Positions 22,362 to 28,604 of a stretch of DNA of 28,604 nucleotides are shown here, piece after piece. Numbering within the stretch: the stretch's first letter is position 1; every line of letters begins with the position of its first letter. The notes under the pieces were generated by a model, which worked only from the letters and a program-made list of their open reading frames with translations, did no database searches and had not been told where the DNA came from. A program made the position numbers and the translations under genes. Source of the DNA: RUG14219 sp045538535 (GTDB taxonomy: Bacteria > Cyanobacteriota > Vampirovibrionia > Gastranaerophilales > Gastranaerophilaceae); assembly GCA_045538535.1 (NCBI GenBank), contig JAZSRN010000040.1:1-28604 (forward strand), in the 5' to 3' direction.

Positions 22362-22450
22362 TGCTTGAATTATCATGCATGTACAACTATCCCCAAATCT
22401 CCTCCCAAGATTATTGTTCAAGCCGCATAAGATGCGGCTTTTTATTTTGT
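22362..22450 (+). ncRNA. Candidate small RNA with anti-Shine-Dalgarno-like segment
   Basis: This gene-free stretch ends in a clear plus-strand terminator (22420-22440 plus T-run), yet no plus-strand gene precedes it. Between about 22389 and 22408 is an unpaired-looking C-rich stretch containing CCCC and CTCCTCCC, complementary to ribosome binding sites. A consensus TTGACA lies at 22356-22361, but the matching -10 is poor, so the 5' end is uncertain. ACATGC/GCATGT arms frame the presumed start. The size would be roughly 60-80 bases. The ncRNA call is an inference from terminator and composition. Confidence 0.45.
22420..22450 (+). terminator. Intrinsic terminator
   Basis: AAGCCGCAT (22420-22428) pairs with ATGCGGCTT (22432-22440) around a 3-base loop and is followed by TTTATTTTG. 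The T-run is on the plus-strand side only. Confidence 0.75.
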
Positions 22451-22464
22451 ATATTTTTGAAAAT

Positions 22465-22716
22465 TTATTCTAATGGTAGTTTTGATGAAACTTCCGCAAT
22501 GATGCGCTGAATATCTGCGCCTCCGATAGAAACCTCTAATATTAATGGGGCGTGTATTAATACAGTTTCAGAATATGCCATTGTATCAACATTTACAACA
22601 TTGAATTCAACAAAGTCATCTCCGGCATATATAAGTTTGCCGTATTCTCCTCCTGTCGCCCATTTTATAAACATATATTGATTTTCGTATTCTTTTAGTT
22701 TTTGCACTAATCTCAT
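22465..22716 (-). CDS. Small hypothetical protein, possibly Sm-like fold
   Basis: This 83-residue protein alternates hydrophobic and polar residues as in a small beta-barrel. QYMFIKWATGGEYGKLIYAG leads into DDFVEFNVVNVD, then ETVLIHAPLILEV and a C-terminal helix. A GKLIYAGDDFVEF-type strand followed by a late VLIHAPLILEV strand recalls the Sm1 and Sm2 motifs of Hfq/LSm proteins, but this is a fold guess, not a family match. AGGAG precedes the ATG. It lies downstream of the second HTH gene and has its own promoter-like elements. Confidence 0.65.
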   Translation of the reverse strand: MRLVQKLKEYENQYMFIKWATGGEYGKLIYAGDDFVEFNVVNVDTMAYSETVLIHAPLILEVSIGGADIQRIIAEVSSKLPLE

Positions 22717-22741
22717 AAATACTCCTACTTCCTATAATACT

Positions 22742-22769
22742 ATTTTAGTTATTTATTTTTTTAAGTCAA
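22742..22769 (-). promoter_or_regulatory. Possible promoter for the 83-aa gene
   Basis: On the minus strand TTGACT (22764-22769) and TAAAAT (22742-22747) are 16 bases apart, between the HTH gene stop and the 83-residue gene. Confidence 0.45.
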
Positions 22770-22800
22770 GGATAAACGCAAAATAAAATCAAAACGTAAA

Positions 22801-23052
22801 TTAGTGCCGGGAATTTTCAAAAGGTGTCCAATCGTTGCGGGGTTTGAATATTATATCGTACCCAAGCTCTTCCGCAATTTCAATGACCTCTTTAAATGGT
22901 ATTGTTTCGCGTGCCAATTTATGTGAAAGTCCGGATTGAGTATATTTTTTGTTGTATTTTTGGCTCATGTGCACCGCAAATTCCGTAAAACTCACGTTAC
23001 GCCAGACAAATAAAGCTTTTATGCGTTCTTTAATTTTCTTGTTTTGTATCAT
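22801..23052 (-). CDS. Small HTH DNA-binding protein, divergent from second pilin
   Basis: This 83-residue protein has a lambda-repressor-like HTH spread over about residues 5-70. It contains IKERIKALFVWRNVSFTEFA, then YTQSGLSHKLARETIPFKEV and AEELGYDIIFKP. The tail RNDWTPFENSRH is polar. The start is taken as the ATG at 23050-23052, with GGGA upstream; an in-frame start at 23139 would extend through the divergent promoter and adds non-family sequence. It is divergent from the second pilin-like gene, like the HTH/pilin pair at 13.3-14.5 kb. It probably regulates that pilin and itself. Confidence 0.75.
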   Translation of the reverse strand: MIQNKKIKERIKALFVWRNVSFTEFAVHMSQKYNKKYTQSGLSHKLARETIPFKEVIEIAEELGYDIIFKPRNDWTPFENSRH

Positions 23053-23093
23053 ATCATTCCCGTATGTTAATTGTATCAATATTATGTGAAATC

Positions 23094-23143
23094 TTGACAA
23101 AACATGTAATATATGACATAATAATGATGTATATTGCATACAT
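23094..23143 (+). promoter_or_regulatory. Promoter and candidate operator for the second pilin
   Basis: TTGACA (23094-23099) and CATAAT (23117-23122) are 17 bases apart. ATGTAT (23127-23132) and ATACAT (23138-23143) form an inverted repeat with a 5-base centre directly at the expected +1. ATTATGT (23081-23087) and ACATAAT (23116-23122) form a wider inverted repeat enclosing the -35. Both are candidate sites for the divergent HTH protein. Confidence 0.65.
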
Positions 23144-23180
23144 GATAGTTAATTATTTGTAAGTTATGAAAGGATTTGTT

Positions 23181-23879
23181 ATGAAAAAACGAGGTTTTAC
23201 TCTTGCAGAAGTTTTAATTACGTTAGGTATTATCGGTGTTGTTGCAGCTATGACATTGCCGAGTTTGATTGGAAGTTATCAAAAACAAGCGTGGGTAACT
23301 CAATTGAGAAAGACGGTTTCTACTTTAGAGCAAGGATTTCAAAAGATGCGTGTTGATAACGGCAGTGTAGATAGTTTAGAAGATACTGAACCGTTTGTTA
23401 AAATGCGCGCAAGCAATACCCCAGAGTGTATCTCTTGGGAAGGTAGTGCAGAGTGTGAAGAGTTTTATAAAAAGGATTTGACAAAATATTTTAATATTGA
23501 TTTTGTAGTTGCGTCAGATGATTATAAGTATTGGTCAAGAGTAATTGTTGATGAAGATGAGGATTATTATGATATGGCTAGTGCATCAATGGTTGTATTT
23601 CCGGATGGTGCTATGGTTTATTTCTGGTTCATTGATTATCTTGTTCCGGCTGGATATGATATTGCCGCGCAAGTGTATATTGATGTAAATGGCTTAAAGG
23701 CGCCAAATAAACTTGGGTACGATGTTTTTCGATTAAGTTTGTTGGACAATGGTAAATTGATTGATTCTGCGTTTGATGGTCGAGGAGATATAGATATTAA
23801 AGAACGTTGTTTGTCGGGTAGGCATGCGGATGGATGCTATGCCTATTTGGCTGCTAATGGCTGGAAGATGGATTACTAA
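23181..23879 (+). CDS. Prepilin-type N-terminal domain protein, second copy
   Basis: This 232-residue pilin-like precursor has leader MKKRG, cleavage site G|FTLAE and helix LAEVLITLGIIGVVAAMTLP, almost identical to the protein at 13.8 kb. The exported part differs. It contains CISWEGSAECEEF and, near the C-terminus, CLSGRHADGCYAY, giving two likely disulfide pairs, and a VFPDGAMVYFWF strand typical of this pseudopilin-like group. The ATG at 23181 follows AAAGGA by six to seven bases; the ATG at 23166 was rejected. It has its own promoter and terminator. No assembly machinery is nearby, so the protein presumably uses a shared pilus or secretion system encoded elsewhere. Confidence 0.85.
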   Translation: MKKRGFTLAEVLITLGIIGVVAAMTLPSLIGSYQKQAWVTQLRKTVSTLEQGFQKMRVDNGSVDSLEDTEPFVKMRASNTPECISWEGSAECEEFYKKDLTKYFNIDFVVASDDYKYWSRVIVDEDEDYYDMASASMVVFPDGAMVYFWFIDYLVPAGYDIAAQVYIDVNGLKAPNKLGYDVFRLSLLDNGKLIDSAFDGRGDIDIKERCLSGRHADGCYAYLAANGWKMDY

Positions 23880-23895
23880 AGATTTAAAATTTTGT

Positions 23896-23925
23896 GGGGC
23901 GAATGTTTATCATTCGCCCCTTTTT
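23896..23925 (+). terminator. Intrinsic terminator of the second pilin gene
   Basis: GGGGCGAATG (23896-23905) pairs perfectly with CATTCGCCCC (23911-23920) around a 5-base loop, then TTTTT. It reaches almost to the rlmH stop codon. Confidence 0.92.
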
Positions 23926-23926
23926 G

Positions 23927-24397
23927 TTACTTGTGGTATGACTCGTTGCGGATGATTTTGAAGGCTCGATATATTTGTTCAACTAATATTAGTCTTGCAA
24001 ATTGATGTAAAAATGTCATTTTGGAAAAGCTCAATTTGAAATTCGCTCTGTTGGAAACATTTTTGGACAGTCCATGAGAAGAGCCTATAATAAATATGAT
24101 TTCCGAAACCCCGTCGTTTGTTAGGTCATTGATTTTTTTTGCAAAATCGGGCGAAGAAAGTTGTTTTCCCTCTATTTCTAATGTAATGACATAAGATTGA
24201 GGTTTTATATAGGATAGAATTTTTTCCCCTTCTTCATCTAGTGCCCGTTCGATAAGGTTTTCATCCTTAATTTCTACCGGAGAAAGTTCAATGATTTCGG
24301 TATTTGCATAAGGAGTTAGGCGTTTTAAAAATTCGTCAATACCGTCTTTTAAAAATTTTTCCTTAAGTTTGCCAAGCGCAATAATTTTTATATTCAT
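23927..24397 (-). CDS. rlmH: 23S rRNA pseudouridine(1915) N3-methyltransferase RlmH
   Basis: RlmH is a SPOUT-class enzyme that methylates pseudouridine 1915 of 23S rRNA on assembled ribosomes. The protein has 156 residues, starting MNIKIIALGKLKEKF. The SAM knot segment is at about 99-110 and the C-terminal family signature runs MTFLHQFARLILVEQIYRAF to the terminal YHK. The usual GGA in the knot reads GSSHG at 105-109, a mild divergence. Three bases separate it from the mscS stop, so the two are co-transcribed. Confidence 0.92.
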   Translation of the reverse strand: MNIKIIALGKLKEKFLKDGIDEFLKRLTPYANTEIIELSPVEIKDENLIERALDEEGEKILSYIKPQSYVITLEIEGKQLSSPDFAKKINDLTNDGVSEIIFIIGSSHGLSKNVSNRANFKLSFSKMTFLHQFARLILVEQIYRAFKIIRNESYHK

Positions 24398-24400
24398 AAA

Positions 24401-25258
24401 TTATTCACTATCTTTTGCAATGTATACGGTTGTTGACGGGAATGCAAAATCAATACCTTCAACTCTAAATTTGCGCACAACTTCTTGGATTATGCTACCT
24501 TTGATTTTTGCGTAAGAATCGTATGATTTTGTTTTGGCATAAGAAATGAGCTTGATATTAATAGAGCTGCTATCTAGTGCGTCAACAAAAACATTATGAT
24601 CTTTGTACATGTCAGAACGTTCGGTAACTACGTTATTTAATATGTCAATAGCCTTCTGTATTTTTTCGTCTGATGTATCATAAGTTACCCCAACAACTAA
24701 TTCAATTCTGCGTTTGCTTGCTTTTGAAATGTTTTCAATAACGCTGTTAGCAACGGTGTCATTTGGTATGGCAACTACAAAATTTTGAAGGGTTCTTATT
24801 TTAGTTGAACGTAAACTGATAGCTTCAACTGTACCTTCTACGTCATTTATTTTTATATAATCACCAATTCTGTAAACCTTGTCTGTCAAAACTGCAACAG
24901 TTCCAAACATTGATGCTATTGTTTGTTGAGCAGCAAACCCAACGGCTAAACCTGTAATTCCAAAACCTGCAATAAGTGATGTTAATGAATAACCATGACT
25001 TTGTAAGAAGGAAACAACAACGATAAATCCGATTAAAAATTTGATAATTTTCCCCAGAACCGGAACAATATGATTGAGGGGGGATGAATTGTCGTTGGAT
25101 TTGAACTTTTGTTTTAATTTTCCGCCGAAAATATCAACCAGTTTGAATAAAACCGTAATAACAATGATGTTTACAATGATTTCCAGAATTAAATCTATTT
25201 TAAGAGTAGAAAATACTTTTTCTATTTTGTCTACGTATGCTAAAATTTCGTCAATCAT
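24401..25258 (-). CDS. mscS: Small-conductance mechanosensitive channel (MscS family)
   Basis: This MscS-type channel opens under membrane tension to release solutes during hypo-osmotic shock. The 285 residues carry TM1 (about 18-42), TM2 (about 62-88) and pore-lining TM3 with GITGLAVGFAAQQTIASMFG. The beta domain follows (DKVYRIGDYIKINDVEGTVE; RSTKIRTLQNFVVAIPN), then the C-terminal alpha/beta domain. The ATG at 25256-25258 has GAGGAG upstream. An upstream in-frame start at 25435 was rejected because it would translate through the tRNA gene. Length and domain order match the short MscS type. Confidence 0.92.
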   Translation of the reverse strand: MIDEILAYVDKIEKVFSTLKIDLILEIIVNIIVITVLFKLVDIFGGKLKQKFKSNDNSSPLNHIVPVLGKIIKFLIGFIVVVSFLQSHGYSLTSLIAGFGITGLAVGFAAQQTIASMFGTVAVLTDKVYRIGDYIKINDVEGTVEAISLRSTKIRTLQNFVVAIPNDTVANSVIENISKASKRRIELVVGVTYDTSDEKIQKAIDILNNVVTERSDMYKDHNVFVDALDSSSINIKLISYAKTKSYDSYAKIKGSIIQEVVRKFRVEGIDFAFPSTTVYIAKDSE

Positions 25259-25297
25259 AAATTCTCCTCGTAATATTTTCGTGAAATAAATCATATA

Positions 25298-25321
25298 GAA
25301 AAAGCCCCAATAGGGGCTTTT
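25298..25321 (-). terminator. Terminator after the tRNA gene
   Basis: AAGCCCC and GGGGCTT (25302-25308 and 25313-25319) form a perfect stem with a 4-base loop. On the minus strand, TTTTTC follows, so it ends tRNA transcription before mscS. The mirror T-run is shorter, so some bidirectional activity is possible. Confidence 0.8.
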
Positions 25322-25323
25322 AA

Positions 25324-25398
25324 TGGAGCGGAGGACGAGACTCGAACTCGCAACAACCTGCTTGGAAGGCAGGGACTCTACCATTGAGTTACCTCCGC
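25324..25398 (-). tRNA. tRNA-Gly (anticodon TCC)
   Basis: The minus strand has a 7-bp acceptor stem GCGGAGG/CCTCCGC, discriminator U and an encoded CCA. The anticodon stem CCTGC/GCAGG encloses loop CTTCCAA with anticodon TCC, which reads GGA-family glycine codons. The T-arm contains GTTCGAGTC. All arms pair cleanly. Confidence 0.96.
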
Positions 25399-25406
25399 GT
25401 ACCCTC

Positions 25407-25435
25407 ATATTATTACAAAAGTTTTTAAAATGCAA
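25407..25435 (-). promoter_or_regulatory. tRNA-Gly promoter
   Basis: On the minus strand TTGCAT (25430-25435) and TAATAT (25407-25412) are 17 bases apart, ending eight bases before the tRNA. Confidence 0.6.
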
Positions 25436-25740
25436 GAAAAATTTTTGCTCTTCTGCATAACCCGAAAGGATTAATTCTTTTATGCTAAACCAAATGGCTA
25501 AAGTTTATCCTCTGGGGTGGTGACAATTAAAAAAAAAACGTTTATTATAACAATGTAAGCTCGTTATGTCCAGACACTTATTTCGGGGTTGCGACAAGAT
25601 TTTTCTTAGAGCGGTTTGGTTCTAAAATATAATGGGCTTACCCTTAAATAAAATCAATTTCATACTATGTACAATTTCATAATTACAAACTCTATGTTTT
25701 GAATGCTATGACTTGCTGGGACCCCTTAGCAGGTCTTTTT
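25420..25740 (+). ncRNA. Candidate structured non-coding RNA ending in a terminator
   Basis: This gap of about 400 bases holds no gene in the usual sense but ends in a plus-strand terminator that no coding gene needs. Bases 25556-25568 pair with 25628-25640 over 13 positions (two G-U pairs). Inside them, CCAGAC (25570-25575) pairs with GTTTGG (25614-25619), giving a long interrupted hairpin. TTGAGT (25385-25390) and TATTAT (25408-25413) make a possible promoter 17 bases apart. I could not match tmRNA, RNase P RNA or SRP RNA signatures. A 6S-like RNA is possible because of the long interrupted stem, but this is unproven. The 5' end is uncertain. Confidence 0.5.
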
Positions 25741-25741
25741 A
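25710..25741 (+). terminator. Intrinsic terminator upstream of ppiC
   Basis: GACTTGCT (25710-25717) pairs with AGCAGGTC (25728-25735) with one G-U pair, and inner G-C/G-U pairs are possible. TTTTTA follows. It precedes the ppiC promoter, so it ends an upstream plus-strand transcript. Confidence 0.8.
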
Positions 25742-25742
25742 T

Positions 25743-25771
25743 TTGCGAATTTTCGTTATTTATTATATAAT
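25743..25771 (+). promoter_or_regulatory. Promoter of the ppiC-pepP-trmH operon
   Basis: TTGCGA (25743-25748) and TATAAT (25766-25771) are 17 bases apart, starting right after the terminator. Confidence 0.7.
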
Positions 25772-25805
25772 ATGAAAAATTGGAAATTTATAAGGAGAAA
25801 TTACT

Positions 25806-26096
25806 ATGACAACAGAAGTTAGAGCAAGCCATATTTTGGTACGTACAGAAAATGAAGCAAATGAATTGCTAAAAGAAATTAAATCCGGGAAATTGACTTT
25901 TGCTGACGCAGCTGAAGGTGCTTCATTGTGTCCATCAGGCCAAAATGGCGGAGATTTGGGCTATTTTGGTAAAGGTATGATGGTCAAAGAATTTGAACAA
26001 GCATGCTTTTCTATGGAAGTTGGTGAAATTTCTGCGCCAATTCAAACTCAGTTTGGTTGGCATTTAATTCAATTGACCGGAAAAACAAATGACTAA
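25806..26096 (+). CDS. Parvulin-type peptidyl-prolyl isomerase
   Basis: This 96-residue single-domain parvulin (PpiC/rotamase family) has no signal peptide and should act in the cytoplasm on proline peptide bonds. Family motifs are present: ASHILVRT (8-15, with the conserved His), FADAAEGASLCPSG, GGDLGYFGKGMMVKEFEQA and the C-terminal FGWHLIQL. AAGGAGA precedes the ATG. The gene overlaps pepP by eight bases and heads the ppiC-pepP-trmH operon. A pairing with a proline-specific peptidase fits, though both are general housekeeping enzymes. Confidence 0.9.
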   Translation: MTTEVRASHILVRTENEANELLKEIKSGKLTFADAAEGASLCPSGQNGGDLGYFGKGMMVKEFEQACFSMEVGEISAPIQTQFGWHLIQLTGKTND

Positions 26097-27669
26097 TATT
26101 CTTGAAAATACGCGCGAATTTTTAAAACTTAAAAATTTAGATTATCTTTTGATAAATTCAACTAACGATTTTTTGGTTGAGTATAATGAGTTGAGTGAAA
26201 ATTCGCGCTATTTTATTACGGGTTTTTCGGGGTCGACCGGTGATGCTTTGCTTACAAAGGATAAATTATATCTTTTTGTTGACGGTCGTTATCATATCCA
26301 AGCGGATATGGAGGTTGATTTAGCAAAAGTTACGGTTGTAAAATTAAAGACGGGGCAAACATTTCTTGAAGAGTTTTGTAATCTGATTAGGCCAAATTCG
26401 AGATTGGGTATTTTTTCGTATAAAAATAGCCAAGCAAGATATGAAAAATTACAAGAATTGTTGAAAGATAAAAATATATGTTTTAAGTTGTTGGATAAAG
26501 ATCCTATAACAAAGCTTAATCGTGCGCCATTGGCAAGCGTTGATAAGGTGCCCAAAAGTCTAACGGGGTTGGATGCCAGTGAAAAAATAGATAAAGTTTT
26601 GGAGAATATTCCCCAAGATGATGCGATTATTGTAACAAATTTGGAAGAGGTTTCATATCTTTTTAATTTGCGTAATTTTGAAAAACAATATTCCTCTAAA
26701 ATTAAAGCAAAAGCTTTTTTAAGTAGAGATAAGACGTTGCTTTTTACTCCGGATAAAATGGAATCATTTGAGCGCTTTATCCAAGAATTTAAGGGTAAGA
26801 TTTTTGTTGATAAATCCACAATAAATGTTCATGATTACAATTTGATAAAGGACAAAATTTCTATATTGGGCAAAAATCCCATAATGGAAATGAAAGCTGT
26901 AAAAACAGAACAAGAGCTTGAGCATTACAAAGATTGTTTTGAGCGTACGGATAAAACAATGTATGCAATAAGACAATATATAGAAGAAAATGAAAATCTT
27001 TCAGAGTTTGATATCGCTAAAAAATTGGAAGAATATTTTTATGATTATGGAGCAAAAAATTTAAGTTTTAGTTCAATAGTTGCTATAGATGAGAATTCAG
27101 CACTCGCACATTATTCAAAAAATTCAAAAGATGTATTTTTAAAAGATGGCAGTCTGGTATTGATTGATTGTGGTGCGTATTATGAAGGTGGATTGGCAAC
27201 AGATATAACAAGAGTTTTTGTCAAAGGCGAACCGAGTGCGTTACAAAAACAAGTTTATACGACCGTTTTGAAAATGTTTTTGCACGCTTTTAATTATAAC
27301 CTCGAGGATAAAACAACCGGTTATGATATTGATGAACTTGCAAGGGAAATACAAGATGCAAATAAGATTGAAGGTTTTGAATTTAATCATGGACTTGGGC
27401 ATGGTTTGGGCGTGAGCGTACACGAATATCCACCAAATCTTAGCAAAAATGAGCTTGCGAAAGTTGAAATAAAAGATAATATGTGCTTTACTATTGAGCC
27501 GGGGCTTTATAATAAAAAATATTTTGGTATAAGATTAGAAAATTCTTGTTACAGAAAATATGGGATAATAAATTCTTTTTCAGATATGTGTTATGAAAAG
27601 AAATTGATTGATTATTCTTTATTATCAGAGCAAGAACAAAAATGGTTGAAGTTGTTTAAGGTGTTATAA
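26089..27669 (+). CDS. pepP: Xaa-Pro aminopeptidase (M24B family)
   Basis: This cytoplasmic metallopeptidase removes N-terminal residues preceding proline. The 526-residue protein has two N-terminal creatinase-type domains (up to about 265) and a C-terminal pita-bread catalytic domain. Metal ligands are D360 (LIDCGAYY), D372 (TDITRVF), H438 (HGLGHGLG), E470 (TIEPGLY) and E484 (RLENS). The length fits the three-domain cytosolic aminopeptidase P1-like type rather than the roughly 440-residue E. coli PepP, although the extended C-terminus of the P1 type is mostly lacking. It overlaps ppiC and abuts the trmH-family gene. Confidence 0.88.
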   Translation: MTNILENTREFLKLKNLDYLLINSTNDFLVEYNELSENSRYFITGFSGSTGDALLTKDKLYLFVDGRYHIQADMEVDLAKVTVVKLKTGQTFLEEFCNLIRPNSRLGIFSYKNSQARYEKLQELLKDKNICFKLLDKDPITKLNRAPLASVDKVPKSLTGLDASEKIDKVLENIPQDDAIIVTNLEEVSYLFNLRNFEKQYSSKIKAKAFLSRDKTLLFTPDKMESFERFIQEFKGKIFVDKSTINVHDYNLIKDKISILGKNPIMEMKAVKTEQELEHYKDCFERTDKTMYAIRQYIEENENLSEFDIAKKLEEYFYDYGAKNLSFSSIVAIDENSALAHYSKNSKDVFLKDGSLVLIDCGAYYEGGLATDITRVFVKGEPSALQKQVYTTVLKMFLHAFNYNLEDKTTGYDIDELAREIQDANKIEGFEFNHGLGHGLGVSVHEYPPNLSKNELAKVEIKDNMCFTIEPGLYNKKYFGIRLENSCYRKYGIINSFSDMCYEKKLIDYSLLSEQEQKWLKLFKVL

Positions 27670-28425
27670 ATGGAAATTACTAGTGTAAATAACGAATTGG
27701 TAAAAGAAACTGCAAAATTGCAACAAAAAAAATATCGCAATCAAGAAAAGAAATTTTTGTTGGAAGGTTTTAAGGCGATAAAGGAAGCTTTCGATTTCGG
27801 TATAAAATTGGAACATATTTTCGTTTTGCAAGAGAATGTTGAAAGATATTCGTTTGCCAAGGATATTGTAATTTCGACAAATGAAAATGTATTAAAAAAA
27901 ATCAGCACTACTGATAATGCGCCGGATGCGGTTGCTGTCGGATATCAAAAAGAGTTTGATTTTTCAGTGCTTGATACTGCCCAAAAAGTTATTTTGTTAG
28001 AAAATATTAAGGATGTAGGAAATTTAGGTACGATTTTGCGTTCGGCGGCTGCATTTTGTGCGGACGGAGTTATTCTCTATGGGGAAGATACCGTTGATTT
28101 CTATAACCCAAAATGCGTGCGCGCTTCGGTAGGGAATTTGTGGAAAACTCCGGTTTTTTATATGAGGAATATTGATGAGTTAAAAAAATATTTCAATGGT
28201 TTTGTACGGATTGCGACATTGCCGAGAACAAATAACTATTTAAAAACTTTCAATGTGGAAGAACCGGTGTTGTTGATGTTTGGAAGTGAGGCTGATGGGT
28301 TGAGTGATGAGTTAATCGCGTATTCCACAAATTCGGTGAAAATTGAAATGTCTGAAAAGGTTGAATCTTTGAATTTAGGTGTTTCTTGCGCAATTACTAT
28401 GTACAAATTATTTGTTGAGGGTTAG
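27670..28425 (+). CDS. TrmH/SpoU-family RNA 2'-O-methyltransferase
   Basis: This SPOUT-class RNA ribose methyltransferase has 251 residues. It has an N-terminal substrate-binding domain (FLLEGFKAIKEA, about 29-40) and a knotted SAM-binding domain. Three family motifs are present: ENIKDVGNLGTILRSA (111-126), FGSEADGLS (204-212) and SLNLGVSCAITMYK (233-246). The target may be 23S rRNA (RlmB or TsnR-like) or tRNA; the sequence does not decide. The ATG follows the pepP stop with no spacer, so translation is coupled. Confidence 0.88.
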   Translation: MEITSVNNELVKETAKLQQKKYRNQEKKFLLEGFKAIKEAFDFGIKLEHIFVLQENVERYSFAKDIVISTNENVLKKISTTDNAPDAVAVGYQKEFDFSVLDTAQKVILLENIKDVGNLGTILRSAAAFCADGVILYGEDTVDFYNPKCVRASVGNLWKTPVFYMRNIDELKKYFNGFVRIATLPRTNNYLKTFNVEEPVLLMFGSEADGLSDELIAYSTNSVKIEMSEKVESLNLGVSCAITMYKLFVEG

Positions 28426-28467
28426 AAATCTTGTTAGTTCGATATAATCGTATGGTTTTAATCCTTC

Positions 28468-28496
28468 TTGCAAAAACTAAGAGCGTAGTGTATAAT
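28468..28496 (+). promoter_or_regulatory. Strong promoter near the window end
   Basis: TTGCAA (28468-28473) and perfect TATAAT (28491-28496) are separated by 17 bases. It drives whatever begins after 28503, outside the trmH-family operon. Confidence 0.75.
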
Positions 28497-28535
28497 GATA
28501 ACGAGCAGTATGAGTAAGCTATGAGGTCGTATGCT

Positions 28536-28604
28536 ATGGTTGGAACTGAAAGAATAAAAATGCCCGAAACCCTTGCTATGACTGCATTTGCGCCTACGGG
28601 GGGG
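28536..28604 (+). CDS. 5' end of an unidentified ORF cut by the window edge
   Basis: An open frame starts at ATG 28536 (MVGTERIKMPETLAMTAFAP...) and stays open for the 23 codons left in the window. ATGAGG at 28521-28526 offers a Shine-Dalgarno nine bases upstream, and the strong promoter at 28468-28496 is well placed. Two in-frame ATGs (28521, 28560) are alternatives. The fragment is too short to assign to a family. Confidence 0.4.
   Translation, partial: MVGTERIKMPETLAMTAFAPTGG

Noticed and set aside
25259..25435. N-terminal extension of the MscS frame to 25435
   Set aside because: It would translate through the tRNA-Gly gene and its terminator; the ATG at 25258 has a proper ribosome binding site and gives a normal MscS length.
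25512..25524. GGGGTGGTGAC resembles the T-box AGGGTGGNACC motif
   Set aside because: The match is imperfect, there is no adjacent antiterminator/terminator pair and the downstream gene is ppiC with its own promoter.
25420..25740. tmRNA, RNase P RNA or SRP RNA in the non-coding region
   Set aside because: No tag-peptide frame, no GAGGAAAGTCC-type core and no SRP GGAA-loop hairpin were found.
1..28604. CRISPR array, IS element or prophage
   Set aside because: No regularly spaced repeats, no transposase and no phage structural or packaging genes were seen; the only recombinase is a normal Xer protein.

Overview
The window is AT-rich bacterial chromosome from an anaerobic, fermentative-type, probably didermic bacterium. 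The best guess is the gut Vampirovibrionia/Melainabacteria (Gastranaerophilales). This rests on two prepilin-type proteins sharing the N-terminus FTLAEVLITLGIIGVVAAMT, a FixC/FixX pair, many short lineage-type hypothetical proteins and low GC. It is a lineage inference without a marker gene. Most of the window is housekeeping. Starts were re-chosen where upstream in-frame codons run through promoters, tRNA or neighbouring genes (rsmD, fixC, both HTH regulators, both pilins, mscS, the TPR/NHL protein, the PAS sensor).

Layout. 1-4.3 kb: Xer recombinase, a BioD-like protein with a destroyed P-loop, rsmD (convergent), then fixC-fixX and a small internally duplicated protein. 4.3-10.7 kb: a minus-strand run in transcription order gltD-like, exported hypothetical, speB, ligA, two-TM hypothetical, SIMPL-domain protein; several internal promoters are visible. 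10.7-13.2 kb: divergent promoter region and a 788-residue unrecognised membrane protein. 13.2-14.6 kb: HTH regulator divergent from a pilin-like gene with an elaborate promoter, operator and leader. 14.56-15.47 kb: a zeta-toxin-like kinase and a 61-residue partner bounded by 45-bp direct repeats that duplicate the 3' end of the neighbouring ABC permease gene, which looks like an inserted cassette. 15.4-21.3 kb: maltodextrin-type functions (ABC permease, MalQ, TPR/NHL lipoprotein, MalK-like ATPase) and a PAS pseudo-histidine-kinase. 21.4-24.4 kb: small hypothetical protein, aroQ, a candidate small RNA with an anti-Shine-Dalgarno-like segment, a small Sm-like candidate, a second HTH regulator divergent from a second pilin, and rlmH. 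24.4-28.6 kb: mscS, tRNA-Gly(TCC), a 300-bp structured non-coding region ending in a terminator, then ppiC-pepP-trmH, and a strong promoter leading into an ORF cut by the window edge.

How it fits together. MalQ, the permease and the ATPase fit uptake and remodelling of maltodextrin-like sugars, although the genes lie on opposite strands and the binding protein and second permease are not here. The two regulator/pilin pairs look like paralogous switch modules for surface pilin-like proteins. The most interesting accessory feature is the repeat-bounded toxin-like cassette. The pilin leader and the two candidate non-coding RNAs come next.
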